The notes under the pieces: generated by a model
The model's database searches: none
The model's input: only the letters and a program-made list of their open reading frames with translations
What the model was told of the DNA's origin: nothing
Translations under genes and position numbers: made by a program
Source of the DNA: Candidatus Sysuiplasma acidicola
GTDB taxonomy: Archaea; Thermoplasmatota; Thermoplasmata; Sysuiplasmatales; Sysuiplasmataceae
NCBI GenBank assembly: GCA_019721035.1
Contig: JAHEAA010000005.1
Coordinates: forward strand, 62,001 to 126,000
Length of the DNA: 64,000 nt
Reading direction: 5' to 3'
Shown here: positions 33,784 through 42,744 of the stretch, piece after piece
Position numbering within the stretch: position 1 is the stretch's first letter
How the letters are laid out: every line of letters begins with the position of its first letter

Positions 33784-35787
33784 TCACGCCCCCATCATAG
33801 GCAGCAGGATCAGCAGAATAGCCAGCACGATGATACCTAACACGATCACGCCGGCATATTGCTGCACATAGCCTGTCTCCGATCTCCTGAGTTTTTCCGA
33901 CGAGAAGACGAAGAACCTGCCGGTTCCGTTGACTATGCCGTCGATGACTTTGCTGTCGAAAAAGTCAAGCACCCTTGCAATGTTGTAACCAATCCATATT
34001 CCAAGCGCATCGTACATCTGCGGGAAGTAGTAACGTTCTGCGAGCACTCTGTAGATGCGCGATGTCACAGGGCCCGATACGGCTGCCTGACCAGACTTCT
34101 CTCTTCCCCAGACCGCATATGAGAGACCGATACCTCCGAAAGCAAGGAGCAATGAGAGGTATGTGGCCGGATCGCTTAGAAGGCCGAAGACGCCGTTGAA
34201 CTGTGCGTACGGCGAAACCGCAGAGGGAACGACCGCCGGATAATGCACGGCCATCGCAAAGCCCGCGACGCCCAGCACTGCTGCACCCACAACAAGCGTG
34301 AGGACTGCGAGTATTATCAGCGGCACCGTCATTACGCGGGGTGATTCGTGCACATGAATCTCCGGCGGGTAGCGCGGCTTACCCGTGAACGTCATGAACC
34401 ACAGCCTGAAGATGTACACGGCAGTGAGGAATGCGCCGGCGATGCCGAAGAGCCATATCACTATGAACAGGGATGAATAAGCGGTGCCTCCAAGCGCTGC
34501 CTCCAGCGCTGCGTCCTTGCTGAAAAAGCCGCTGAACGGTATTATGCCTGCCAGCGACAGGGAGCCGAATAGCATTGTCACAGATGTTATTTTCAGTTTT
34601 GAGCGCAGTCCGCCCATCTCCCTCATGTCCTGAGTTCCGCCGAGCGAGTGCATGACGCTTCCCGCGGCGAGGAACAGGAGTGCTTTGAATATCGCCTGAT
34701 TCATCAGATGAAAAATACCGGCAGAGTACCCGAGAGAATATGAAACCGTGCCGACAGACTGCCTGGAAAGCACATACGCGCCGGCGCCCAGTGCCATGAA
34801 CATGTATCCCAGCTGGCTTATCGTGGAGAAGGCGAGTACGCGCTTTATGTCGAATGTGCCGAGAGCCATCGTTGCGGCGAACAGGGCAGTGAACGCACCT
34901 ATGAACGACACAAACAGTGCACTGATCGGCGCCTGACTGTAAAGCGGATACAGGCGGGCGACGAGATATACTCCGGCATTGACCATTGTCGCACCGTGTA
35001 TCATGGCCGACACAGGCGTCGGGCCCTCCATTGCATCAACAAGCCAGTCATGCAGCGGGAACTGTGCGCTCTTTCCCATGGCGCCTCCGAACATCGCAAG
35101 CGTTGCGAGCGTCAGCAGGCCGGAACCCTTGAGAGCAGTCACGGAACCAGGCTGAAAGAGCGTCTGGTACATGAGCGTGTGATTGCCTATGTTGAGAAGC
35201 AGTATAATGCCGAAAAGAAGGAACATGTCGCCGAAGCGTGTCACGACGAACGCCTTCTTTGCCGCTTTTGCCGCAGACGGCTTCTCATACCAGAAACCTA
35301 TGAGCAGATAGGAACCGAGGCCGACCAGCTCCCAGAAGATATACAGTTCGAACAGATTGTTCGCCATGATCAGGCCGAGCATGACACCGACAAACATCGA
35401 TATGACGCCGAAATAGCGCTTTCTTCTCGCACCCTCTGCGTGCATATAACCGACGCTGTAAACCACAATGAGCAGGCTGACCGACGAGACCACAGCAATC
35501 ATGACGACAGTGAGCCAGTCGACGTAAATGCCGAGCGTGACGGCTGCACCGGCAGAAAAGCTGAGGAAAGGAATCTGCTGTTGAAAAGGAACGGGCGATA
35601 TGCCGCTGCCGCTGCTGAAGAATTCGACAGCGAGAATGAGCAGCGACAGTGCGGCCGACACGCCGACGCCGATTACGGCTATCCATTCGGACAGTCTCGG
35701 TCTGGACGAAGGCACAATGGAGATTAGCGCAAAGGCGATGATCGGTGACAGCGCGACCAGCGAAGAATATTGCAGCAGCGGATCCAC
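33784..35787 (-). CDS. nuoL: NADH-quinone oxidoreductase-like subunit L
   Basis: Largest antiporter-like subunit, 667 residues, with the LFELYIFWELVGLGSYLLIGFWYEKPSA region, FPLHDWLVDAMEGPTPVSAMIHGATMVNAGVYL and DIKRVLAFSTISQLGYM. The C-terminal part carries the lateral helix and final transmembrane helix that clamp the pump modules. GTG 35787 is favoured because GAGGTGGT lies four bases upstream; GTG 35796 is possible. Confidence 0.95.
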   Translation of the reverse strand: MDPLLQYSSLVALSPIIAFALISIVPSSRPRLSEWIAVIGVGVSAALSLLILAVEFFSSGSGISPVPFQQQIPFLSFSAGAAVTLGIYVDWLTVVMIAVVSSVSLLIVVYSVGYMHAEGARRKRYFGVISMFVGVMLGLIMANNLFELYIFWELVGLGSYLLIGFWYEKPSAAKAAKKAFVVTRFGDMFLLFGIILLLNIGNHTLMYQTLFQPGSVTALKGSGLLTLATLAMFGGAMGKSAQFPLHDWLVDAMEGPTPVSAMIHGATMVNAGVYLVARLYPLYSQAPISALFVSFIGAFTALFAATMALGTFDIKRVLAFSTISQLGYMFMALGAGAYVLSRQSVGTVSYSLGYSAGIFHLMNQAIFKALLFLAAGSVMHSLGGTQDMREMGGLRSKLKITSVTMLFGSLSLAGIIPFSGFFSKDAALEAALGGTAYSSLFIVIWLFGIAGAFLTAVYIFRLWFMTFTGKPRYPPEIHVHESPRVMTVPLIILAVLTLVVGAAVLGVAGFAMAVHYPAVVPSAVSPYAQFNGVFGLLSDPATYLSLLLAFGGIGLSYAVWGREKSGQAAVSGPVTSRIYRVLAERYYFPQMYDALGIWIGYNIARVLDFFDSKVIDGIVNGTGRFFVFSSEKLRRSETGYVQQYAGVIVLGIIVLAILLILLPMMGA

Positions 35788-35789
35788 GC

Positions 35790-36104
35790 TTACCACCTCA
35801 ATGTTGCGACTTCGTTGACTTCCACCGTATCACTCGCCTTCCAGAGGACAAGCAGTATTGCCAGGCCGACAGCGATCTCCGCGGCGGCAATGGCTATGGA
35901 GATCAGCGCATAGACCTGACCGTCTGCAGCTGCTGCTGCAGTCGGCGCGGTACCGGAAAAAACGACGAAATTTATGTTCGCGGCATTGAGCATCAGCTCT
36001 ATTGAAAGGAGGACCATTATCGCGTTCCTCCTGTAGAGCACTCCAAAAACACCGATGGCGAAGAGAGCAGCGGAGAACATGGTAACATAGAGGACGGGTA
36101 TCAT
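35790..36104 (-). CDS. nuoK: NADH-quinone oxidoreductase-like subunit K
   Basis: Three-helix subunit with the conserved membrane Glu in LSIELMLNAANINFV and the second Glu in AIAAAEIAVGLAIL. About 104 residues, normal. ATG 36104 is chosen because GGAGG lies seven bases upstream inside the end of the preceding gene; a GTG overlapping that stop (36110) is the alternative. Confidence 0.95.
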   Translation of the reverse strand: MIPVLYVTMFSAALFAIGVFGVLYRRNAIMVLLSIELMLNAANINFVVFSGTAPTAAAAADGQVYALISIAIAAAEIAVGLAILLVLWKASDTVEVNEVATLRW

Positions 36105-36106
36105 GT

Positions 36107-36337
36107 TCACTCCTCCTTGGCCAGATAGACTCCGCCGATCATGGACGCAACCAGCAGCAGCGCCAGTATGAGGAAGGTGATGCCGTACCCTCCGGGATTA
36201 AACATCTGTTTCGATAGTTCAGTGGTACCGGGAACCAGTGTTCCGACGCTTCCCCATTGAGGACCGACAAGAGTGATCGACATCGTCACAAACAGCAGAA
36301 ACGATGCAATTACAGCAATGAGCTGATATCTTTCCAT
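36107..36337 (-). CDS. Complex I subunit J, C-terminal half (split)
   Basis: A 76-residue membrane protein with two helices; its last helix pattern (GYGITFLILALLLVASMIGGVYLAKEE) matches the C-terminal helices of NuoJ. The N-terminal half is the separate gene just upstream, 17 bp away. Splitting of subunit J into two genes is known from some archaeal complex I-like enzymes such as Fpo. Confidence 0.82.
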   Translation of the reverse strand: MERYQLIAVIASFLLFVTMSITLVGPQWGSVGTLVPGTTELSKQMFNPGGYGITFLILALLLVASMIGGVYLAKEE

Positions 36338-36354
36338 AACACATCACCTGCACT

Positions 36355-36609
36355 TCAGCCGAGCAGAATGCTCCTTCTCGTCAGCATGATCCCGAACAGT
36401 ATCAGCACTACCACTGCACCGACGTAGATCAGTATCTGAATGATGCCCACATAGAACGCACCCATGAGGAAGTACAGCAGAGATATGCCTATGAGCACTC
36501 CTGCGAAGTAAAGCGCGCTGTGCACGATCTCCCTCGAAAGCACCATAGTAAGCGAAAGCAGCAGGGAAGCTGCCGCGACAATGATAAAAAACAGAATATC
36601 GAGCGTCAA
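36355..36609 (-). CDS. nuoJ: Complex I subunit J, N-terminal half (split)
   Basis: An 84-residue protein with the first three helices of NuoJ, including the ALYFAGVLIGISLLYFLMGAFYVG and QILIYVGAVVVLILFGIML signatures (the pi-bulge helix region). It overlaps nuoI by four bases and is followed by its C-terminal partner. The two halves together equal a normal NuoJ. Confidence 0.9.
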   Translation of the reverse strand: MTLDILFFIIVAAASLLLSLTMVLSREIVHSALYFAGVLIGISLLYFLMGAFYVGIIQILIYVGAVVVLILFGIMLTRRSILLG

Positions 36610-37367
36610 ACTTCCGCCTCCTGTTTCTGAACCTGCGCTGCGCCGCCGAGCTGCACGACCGGGTCACTTGCAGACGTGCTCCTGGGAAGCATCTCCAGCG
36701 CGTCGAATGGGCATGCTTCGACGCAAAGAGCGCAGCTCACGCATAATTCGTAATTGAACATGGGCAGCTTCTTTTCAGGACCGAGCGAACCGTTGGGTCT
36801 CTTCTTTGCCGTGCCAGGTATGCTTACCATGTCGATGACGTCATGAGGACATGCCCTGTCGCAGGCACCGCAGCCCGTGCAGTTGATCTCATACAATTCT
36901 GGATACGGGAACGGGCGCTGATCGGGTGCCTCCTCCGGCTTCAGTGCCCATTCGTGCGGCCTGAATATCTTGTCGTTGCGGTCGGTCGTTGCCGTCTCGT
37001 AGTTATTGGTCATATGCAGCGCGGTGGACGGACAGACCTCTACGCAGAGACCGCAGAACATGCACTGCGCCATGTCCAGTGCGGGCATCCATTTTGTCAC
37101 TCCGGCACCTGTCTCGTCGAGCATCATGTCCAGGCATTTGTTGGGGCACACTCTCGCACACGATTCGCAGCCGACGCATCTCTCCATGACGAGACCCAGC
37201 TCTCCCCTGAAATCATCCGCGAGTTCCATTTTCTCTTCAGGGTAGAGAATGGTATTCGGCTTGCCTCCGGCAAGAGAAGTCCTGAGGAGCGTCCTCAGCG
37301 AAATCCACATCGGTTTGAAAGCATAGTCCATCAGTCCTATTCTCTTCCTGTTAGACGATTGTGCCAT
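36606..37367 (-). CDS. nuoI: NuoI-like iron-sulfur subunit with four 4Fe-4S motifs
   Basis: A 253-residue subunit that passes electrons towards the quinone site. Four complete C-x2-C-x2-C-x3-CP motifs are visible: C64-C74, C102-C112, C163-C173 and C209-C219. Standard NuoI has only two, so a second ferredoxin domain (about residues 155-225) has been added. As nuoE, F and G are absent, the extra clusters may take electrons directly from ferredoxin or another carrier. The C-terminal tail is Gln/Glu-rich. It is coupled to nuoJ. Confidence 0.93.
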   Translation of the reverse strand: MAQSSNRKRIGLMDYAFKPMWISLRTLLRTSLAGGKPNTILYPEEKMELADDFRGELGLVMERCVGCESCARVCPNKCLDMMLDETGAGVTKWMPALDMAQCMFCGLCVEVCPSTALHMTNNYETATTDRNDKIFRPHEWALKPEEAPDQRPFPYPELYEINCTGCGACDRACPHDVIDMVSIPGTAKKRPNGSLGPEKKLPMFNYELCVSCALCVEACPFDALEMLPRSTSASDPVVQLGGAAQVQKQEAEV

Positions 37368-37368
37368 T

Positions 37369-38406
37369 TCAGAACAACCCCATTGACTTGAACAAAACAG
37401 CTATAAGGATATTGAGCAGCGACAGCGGCAGAAGACTTCTCCAGCCGATGTTCAGCACCTGATCGATGCGCACCCTCGGTAGGGAGCCGCGGAGCCACAC
37501 AAAGAGCGTGAAGACCGCATACACCTTAATGTAAAACCAGACAATCGGCGGCAGCAGGGGGCCGGTCCAGCCGCCCAGGAACAGGAGGACCATTATCGCT
37601 GCGCCAGCGAATGAGCGGACGTAGGAAGCGAGCTGGAACATTGCGAACTTAATGCCCGGATATTCGGTCATCCAGCCGTGGACGAGTTCTGCCTCTGCTT
37701 CGGGCGTGTCGAACGGTATCCTCTCGATCTCCGCTACCATGGCTATGAGAAACACTACAAAACCGATTATGAGCGGTATCGCGTACCATACATGGGCGGC
37801 CTGCAGATTCACAATCGTGACGAAGTTGAAGCTGCCTGCCAGCACGGCGACAGAAATGACGGTAATGAGCAGTGGCACCTCGTAGCTCATCATCTGAGCG
37901 GTGGAACGGAAACCGCCTAGCAGTGAATATTTGTTGTTTGAGGCCCAGCCTGCGATTACAACGGCGAAGGGTTCGATTGCGAAAACCGCGAATGCAAGAA
38001 GCAGCCCGAGATCTGAATTGACAAAAAAGAAGTTTGGAGCCTGCGGCACCAGGGCGAGAATGAGCAGTGATGACGCGACGATAATCACAAGCGTTCCGTT
38101 GAATCCGAGCGAATCCGCACTCTCCGGAAGAATCATTTCCTTGACGAGGAACTTGAACGCATCCGCAAAATTCTGGAAAAAGCCGGCAGGACCCACCACC
38201 ATCGGACCCCTGCGATCCATGAATCTGCCAAGCTCCTTTCTCTCAACGTATATCATCACTATGACGTTGACGAGAACAACGACGAGCAGGAAGACCGATG
38301 CTATTACCCATGTGAGGACATATGCAAGTAGCGCATCATGACCAAGACCCACAAGACCGAGAAGCAGAGAGGCAATCGAGTTCGAAATGAAGTACAGGTA
38401 GTTCAT
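37369..38406 (-). CDS. nuoH: NADH-quinone oxidoreductase-like subunit H
   Basis: The 345-residue membrane subunit that forms the quinone-binding cavity with B and D. Conserved segments are ERKELGRFMDRRGPMVVGPAGFFQNFADAFK and the acidic loop EIERIPFDTPEAEAELVHGWMTEYPGIKFAMF. ATG 38406 has GGTGA six bases upstream. It follows nuoD by four bases and precedes nuoI by one. Confidence 0.96.
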   Translation of the reverse strand: MNYLYFISNSIASLLLGLVGLGHDALLAYVLTWVIASVFLLVVVLVNVIVMIYVERKELGRFMDRRGPMVVGPAGFFQNFADAFKFLVKEMILPESADSLGFNGTLVIIVASSLLILALVPQAPNFFFVNSDLGLLLAFAVFAIEPFAVVIAGWASNNKYSLLGGFRSTAQMMSYEVPLLITVISVAVLAGSFNFVTIVNLQAAHVWYAIPLIIGFVVFLIAMVAEIERIPFDTPEAEAELVHGWMTEYPGIKFAMFQLASYVRSFAGAAIMVLLFLGGWTGPLLPPIVWFYIKVYAVFTLFVWLRGSLPRVRIDQVLNIGWRSLLPLSLLNILIAVLFKSMGLF

Positions 38407-38410
38407 TCGG

Positions 38411-39493
38411 TCACCGATCCGATTCACCCAGACACATGTCCAGGCTTCCCATTATGGATGGAACGTCGGCGAGCTTGTAACCGCGGAGCATCACCGGCGA
38501 AGCGGATACTGTGACAAAAATCGGGCTTCTGATCTTGACCCTGTACGGCCTGTCGGTGCCGTCACCCTGTACATAGAAAAACGCTTCCCCGCGCGGGTCT
38601 TCTGTCCTTGCCCATCCATCAGCTTTCGGTATATGCCTCGGCACCTTCCCCAGTACCGGCCCTGCAGGCATCTTTTTGAGTGCCTGCCTGATTAAGCTGC
38701 AGCTCTCGCGCATCTCGTTGATTCTCACTCTGTACCTGGCAAATACATCCGAATCCTTTTCCACGCATATGTTGAAATCAAAATCGGCATACGCCGAGTA
38801 AGGATCGTGCTTCCTCAAATCGATCGGAACACCGGCGGCCCTCAGCGGAGGACCGGTGACGCCCAGATTAATTGCATCAGAAGGACTGAGATAGCCTACG
38901 CCCTGCGTCCTGATTCTGAATACCTCGCTCTCCTCAATCAGATATTCATATTCACTCAGTCTCTTTTCGAACAGGTCCAGCTGTTTCAGGCACTGATAAG
39001 GAAAGTTTTTTGGAATATCCTGGGAAACGCCGCCGATTCTCGGGTAATTGTAAGTGAGTCTTGCGCCGCAGAGTGCCTGCAGCATGTCTATGAACATTTC
39101 CCTTTCCCTCATGGCATAGAGGAATGCCGTGAGATTACCGAGATCTGTCATGAATGACGCGAGCCATACGAGGTGCGAAGCAATGCGCTGTATCTCGAGC
39201 GCAACTACTCTGATGTATTCGGCGCGCTGCGGCACAGCAATGCCCAGCATGTTTTCCACGGCCGACACATACACATGGTCCCAGCTCATCGATGCAACGT
39301 AGCACAGTCTGTCACAGATGGGCACTATCTGCGGGTACGTCCTGTTCTCACACAGCTTCTCGAATCCCCTGTGCAGATAGCCAATCACTGGTTCTGCATC
39401 CACAATTGTTTCGCCATCGACCTTGACTTTGAGCGTCCACAGGCCATGAGTGAACGGATGCTGCGGCCCCATGTTTATCCACATTTCAGCCAT
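38411..39493 (-). CDS. nuoD: NADH-quinone oxidoreductase-like subunit D
   Basis: The 49-kDa-type subunit, 360 residues, homologous to the large subunit of NiFe hydrogenases. It shows MGPQHPFTHGLWTL (with the quinone-site His residues), GYLHRGFEKL and PRGEAFFYVQGDGTDRPYRVKIRSPIF, and ends SIMGSLDMCLGESDR. The NiFe Cys ligands are absent, as in complex I. ATG 39493 lies five bases after a GGTGAT ribosome-binding match in the end of nuoC. Confidence 0.96.
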   Translation of the reverse strand: MAEMWINMGPQHPFTHGLWTLKVKVDGETIVDAEPVIGYLHRGFEKLCENRTYPQIVPICDRLCYVASMSWDHVYVSAVENMLGIAVPQRAEYIRVVALEIQRIASHLVWLASFMTDLGNLTAFLYAMREREMFIDMLQALCGARLTYNYPRIGGVSQDIPKNFPYQCLKQLDLFEKRLSEYEYLIEESEVFRIRTQGVGYLSPSDAINLGVTGPPLRAAGVPIDLRKHDPYSAYADFDFNICVEKDSDVFARYRVRINEMRESCSLIRQALKKMPAGPVLGKVPRHIPKADGWARTEDPRGEAFFYVQGDGTDRPYRVKIRSPIFVTVSASPVMLRGYKLADVPSIMGSLDMCLGESDR

Positions 39494-40085
39494 CTGCATC
39501 ACCGAATTTCCTTTCATCATCGGCCGAAAGTGTCTGGGGAGGCGGTCTCTTGCCCTTGTTCTCCCAGTCTATCTTCCAGTGATCCATCGACTTGAAGTCC
39601 TTCCTGAAGGGGAAGAAATCAGTTCCTTCAGGTGTCAGGACACGTTCGAGCTTCGGGTGGTTCCTGAACACGATGCCATACATGTCGAATGTTTCGCGCT
39701 CGTGCCAGTTCGCGCCGCCCCACAGCAGACTGACGCTTTCCACAGAAGGGTCGTCCCTGGGCAGTTCGCACCTGATCTGAATGAGGCATCTGTTCCTGTA
39801 TGAACTTATGTGATAGAAGACTTCCCAGCTCCGCCTGAGATCGTTGCCGCCCATGCACGTGAGATGATCGAAATCCTGTTTTTCCTTCAGAAAGGTGCAG
39901 AACTCCAGAAACTTCTCCCTCGGCACTTTGTTTGCCTCGAGCCTGTGTGCCGTCTTCACCCTGACATCAATGCCGGGAAAGGACGACTTGATATCATTGA
40001 CAATATCATCCGCGCTTCTTACGTCGGTAAGGCCGAGACCTGAATAATCCTCCTTCTTTGCAATAACAACTGTTGGTGTAGACAT
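39486..40085 (-). CDS. nuoC: NADH-quinone oxidoreductase-like subunit C
   Basis: The 30-kDa-type subunit, 199 residues, with its signature NWHERETFDMYGIVFRNHPKLERVLTPEG and a C-terminal motif DFFPFRKDFK. It is separate from nuoD (some bacteria fuse them) but overlaps it by eight bases. It lies ten bases after nuoB. Confidence 0.95.
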   Translation of the reverse strand: MSTPTVVIAKKEDYSGLGLTDVRSADDIVNDIKSSFPGIDVRVKTAHRLEANKVPREKFLEFCTFLKEKQDFDHLTCMGGNDLRRSWEVFYHISSYRNRCLIQIRCELPRDDPSVESVSLLWGGANWHERETFDMYGIVFRNHPKLERVLTPEGTDFFPFRKDFKSMDHWKIDWENKGKRPPPQTLSADDERKFGDADG

Positions 40086-40095
40086 GTTATATGCC

Positions 40096-40629
40096 TCAGC
40101 GAGGTATCATGAATTTTTCTTTCTCTCCCCTTATCTTGTTCTGCAGTTTCAGTATGCCGTCGAGCAGCGCCTCCGGCCTCGGCGGGCATCCCGGAATATA
40201 GATGTCTACAGGAAGGAAAGTGTCCGCGCCCCTGACTATGTTGTACGAGTCCCACCACGGGCCGCCGGATATTGTGCATTCACCCATGCATATCACCCAC
40301 TTCGGATAAGGCATCTGCTCGTATAGCCGTGTGAGAACGGGCTTGAGTTTCATAGAAATCCAGCCGTTGAGAAGGAGCACATCGCACTGCCGCGGAGAAT
40401 TCCAGAATATCACGCCCAGTCTTTCCACATCGAATCTTGGAGCGGCTGCCGCAGCCATTTCCATCGCACAGCATGCGATACCGAAATGAAGAGGATACAG
40501 GGCATTCCGTGCCGCCCAGTTGAAAACTGTACCTGTAAGCTTGTTCTGCCTGGAATGAGTGGCTTCCTGCCTCTGCTTCACCATCTCAGCCACTTCGCCG
40601 CTCCATTTCATGAATGTATCGTGCGACAT
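40096..40629 (-). CDS. nuoB: NADH-quinone oxidoreductase-like subunit B
   Basis: The 177-residue PSST-type subunit that holds the last Fe-S cluster (N2) beside quinone. The ligands are present: the adjacent Cys pair in GIACCAMEM, the Cys of MGECTISGGPW and that of IPGCPPRPEAL. ATG 40629 lies 51 bp after nuoA; a much longer open frame upstream of it overlaps nuoA and has no family similarity. Confidence 0.96.
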   Translation of the reverse strand: MSHDTFMKWSGEVAEMVKQRQEATHSRQNKLTGTVFNWAARNALYPLHFGIACCAMEMAAAAAPRFDVERLGVIFWNSPRQCDVLLLNGWISMKLKPVLTRLYEQMPYPKWVICMGECTISGGPWWDSYNIVRGADTFLPVDIYIPGCPPRPEALLDGILKLQNKIRGEKEKFMIPR

Positions 40630-40679
40630 TGCTATCGCGCTTGGAGCGTTGGGCTGATTCCTGCTTTCTGCCGTCGACT

Positions 40680-41039
40680 TCAGATCCAGATAACTTCCTC
40701 CTTCTTCAGCGCGTACAGTATACCTATCGTGAGAAGCGCCGTGAACAGGAACATCATAAGTTTTGCCTCCATCGGCATGGAGGAGAATGTGTATGCCCAG
40801 AGCGCAAGAAAGACAGTAAGTACATCGGCAATGACGAAGATCAGGGCGAACATATAGTACTGGAAATGAAACTGAATACGGGTGTCGCCTATGGGCACTT
40901 CGCCGCATTCATATGTAGTCTCCTTAAGAGGCTCCTTCTTCGAAGGACGCAGCAGCGAGGAAAAGATGAGGCCCACGAACACAAAAACTACAGATATCGC
41001 TGCAAAAATGAAGACTGGGACATAGGGCCCGTAGTTCAT
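40680..41039 (-). CDS. nuoA: NADH-quinone oxidoreductase-like subunit A
   Basis: A 119-residue three-helix subunit, first gene of the operon. The conserved YECGEVPIGDTRIQFHFQYYMFALIFVIADVLTVFLALWAY stretch is present: the loop Cys and the membrane Asp are both seen. A clear TATA box lies 29 bp upstream of the ATG. Confidence 0.95.
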   Translation of the reverse strand: MNYGPYVPVFIFAAISVVFVFVGLIFSSLLRPSKKEPLKETTYECGEVPIGDTRIQFHFQYYMFALIFVIADVLTVFLALWAYTFSSMPMEAKLMMFLFTALLTIGILYALKKEEVIWI

Positions 41040-41061
41040 GTTTTTTCGATTAGGATTGACT

Positions 41062-41074
41062 CTTATAAGTATAT
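41062..41074 (-). promoter_or_regulatory. TATA box of the complex I operon
   Basis: On the minus strand ATATACTTATAAG is centred about 29 bp before the nuoA ATG, so transcription should start only a few bases before it. This single promoter appears to serve all twelve nuo genes, as no gap inside the operon exceeds 51 bp. Confidence 0.6.
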
Positions 41075-41187
41075 TTCTAAGACTCGGCTCTGCGGCGTAA
41101 CGTCTAATGTTTGAATCAGACGGAGAATATTGTTAAAATATATCTCGGAATCATGCGCGGAGGCAGAGTGTAATGTTGAAGCTGGAA

Positions 41188-41220
41188 CCGTGCGCCAGCA
41201 TGCGATTTCGCTATGCACGG
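41188..41220. other. Hairpin downstream of the MFS gene
   Basis: CCGTGC (41188-41193) pairs with GCACGG (41215-41220), and GCG/CGC pair inside with an ATTT loop. It sits 22 bp past the stop of the minus-strand MFS gene and may mark its mRNA 3' end. A TATA-like GTTAAAATATATC at 41134-41146 nearby points the other way, but no convincing gene follows it. Confidence 0.3.
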
Positions 41221-41241
41221 CGCGATTGCCGTCTTCGAGGC

Positions 41242-42528
41242 TCAGTCTTCAAGCGTCTTGGGTTCACGTATTTTCAACAGCAGCAGGACTGCGCCGAAGA
41301 ACACCGGAATGGATATGACAAAAGGCAGAATGGGTTCTATTGAGTAGAGGTAACCGCCCAAGATCTGGGCAGGTATGGAGAGCATCAGCGGGAGGGCGCT
41401 GAACATAGCCATTATCCTGCCCCGCATGACGCGCGGAATTAGATCCGACTGCAGGGACGTTAGGGGTGGACCCAGCAGTGCGTTACCCGTGCCGCCTACA
41501 ACACTCCATGTGACGAGTTCGTCCATGTCCTTTGCCTTGGTGAAGAAGAGCTGGTTCAGCGGAACCGACAGAGACGAAAGGACCACGGACTTCTTCAGGC
41601 CGAAGCGCTCGACCATCCTTGCGGCAGGAAAGAGGAGTAGAAGTATAACGAGTGCGGACAGCCCTACCATTATGCCGTATACGTACGGACGGAAGTGGAG
41701 TGACTGTATGAAATACAGCACTGAAAACGAGGATGTGAGCCCTACCGCGAAAGCGGCTACAGTCGAATATGCAAGAAGAAGTTTCGCATCCCGTCCTGTC
41801 CTCGCGAGTGCGACTCGCGTATCATGGAATAGTGATTTCCAGAACTGAACGAAATTCGGCGATTCGGATGCAATATGACTCTCTTTGAGCTTCAAGCCCC
41901 GATAGCTTATGGCTAGAACGCCGAACGTTCCTGCAATCAGGAAAGAATAGCGTATACCCTCCAGGTTTCCAAAATAAAGTATCATGAGGCCGCCGAGATA
42001 CGGCGCAAACACTGCCGGAATCGTGTTGACGAACGAGTACGAAGCAATGCCCCTTGGCCTCATTTCCGGTTCCATCGATTCTGTCAGTGACGTCGTAAAG
42101 AGCGGACCGTAGATTCCGGAGATGGAGCCGACCATTACCGGTATGTAAAGCCAGAATGCGTCCGGCACCATGAAATAAATGAAATTGTTGAGGACGCCTA
42201 CAAAACTGAAAAGGATGATTGCCCTTTTCCTTCCCCAGACGTCGCCCACATAGCCTCCAATGAGCTGTGCGACCGCCGTGACGAGCGATGTTATGGCGGC
42301 AAAATAGCCGATGAGAATAGCCGACGCGCCAATCGAGTAGTAAAACAGTGACTGGTACGGAGATGCCATTGCGCCTCCGATGGACCACACGGCGGATGTG
42401 CTTGTGAGAATCCAGGCATTTCCGGGAAGATAGAAGTGCCTGTTGAGCCTGTTCATAGCTCTTCCAGATATACCGGACTTGAAAATAGTGCTTGCCTTTC
42501 CTTTTGAAGCATTTATCGTCTCTGCACC
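41242..42528 (-). CDS. MFS transporter, multidrug/sugar-efflux type
   Basis: A 428-residue major facilitator with about 12 helices. It has the loop motif GGYVGDVWGRKRAI between helices 2 and 3 and a matching VERFGLKKSVV in the second half. Substrate cannot be deduced. ATG 42528 is chosen because a strong TATA box (ATATAAAT, about 42572-42579) predicts a start near 42550, which excludes the longer upstream frame. It is divergent from the PAC2 gene. Confidence 0.85.
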   Translation of the reverse strand, partial: GAETINASKGKASTIFKSGISGRAMNRLNRHFYLPGNAWILTSTSAVWSIGGAMASPYQSLFYYSIGASAILIGYFAAITSLVTAVAQLIGGYVGDVWGRKRAIILFSFVGVLNNFIYFMVPDAFWLYIPVMVGSISGIYGPLFTTSLTESMEPEMRPRGIASYSFVNTIPAVFAPYLGGLMILYFGNLEGIRYSFLIAGTFGVLAISYRGLKLKESHIASESPNFVQFWKSLFHDTRVALARTGRDAKLLLAYSTVAAFAVGLTSSFSVLYFIQSLHFRPYVYGIMVGLSALVILLLLFPAARMVERFGLKKSVVLSSLSVPLNQLFFTKAKDMDELVTWSVVGGTGNALLGPPLTSLQSDLIPRVMRGRIMAMFSALPLMLSIPAQILGGYLYSIEPILPFVISIPVFFGAVLLLLKIREPKTLED

Positions 42529-42744
42529 CATTGGTATCAGTTTGCCGTTTTTCCAACCATCAATCGTGGCAATATAAATCCTTAACACAGTGAGTTTCGC
42601 AAAAGAAAAACTGTCAAGAACAAATGCGCATCGCGAAAGCTGCCTACATCCAGACGTGTCAAAAACCCTGTGCGATGTCTTGATTATCAAACTGAATGTT
42701 TTTTCAGATTAGCTTTTAATGGAAAACAATGCACTCTTCGCCTT

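Noticed and set aside
40630-40908. N-terminal extension of NuoB by 93 codons.
   Set aside because: It overlaps nuoA and has no similarity to NuoB; the ATG at 40629 gives a normal-length protein.
41173-41343. Small plus-strand frame after a TATA-like GTTAAAATATATC.
   Set aside because: It runs about 100 bp into the 3' end of the MFS gene on the opposite strand and its composition (Arg, Cys, Gln runs) is not protein-like.
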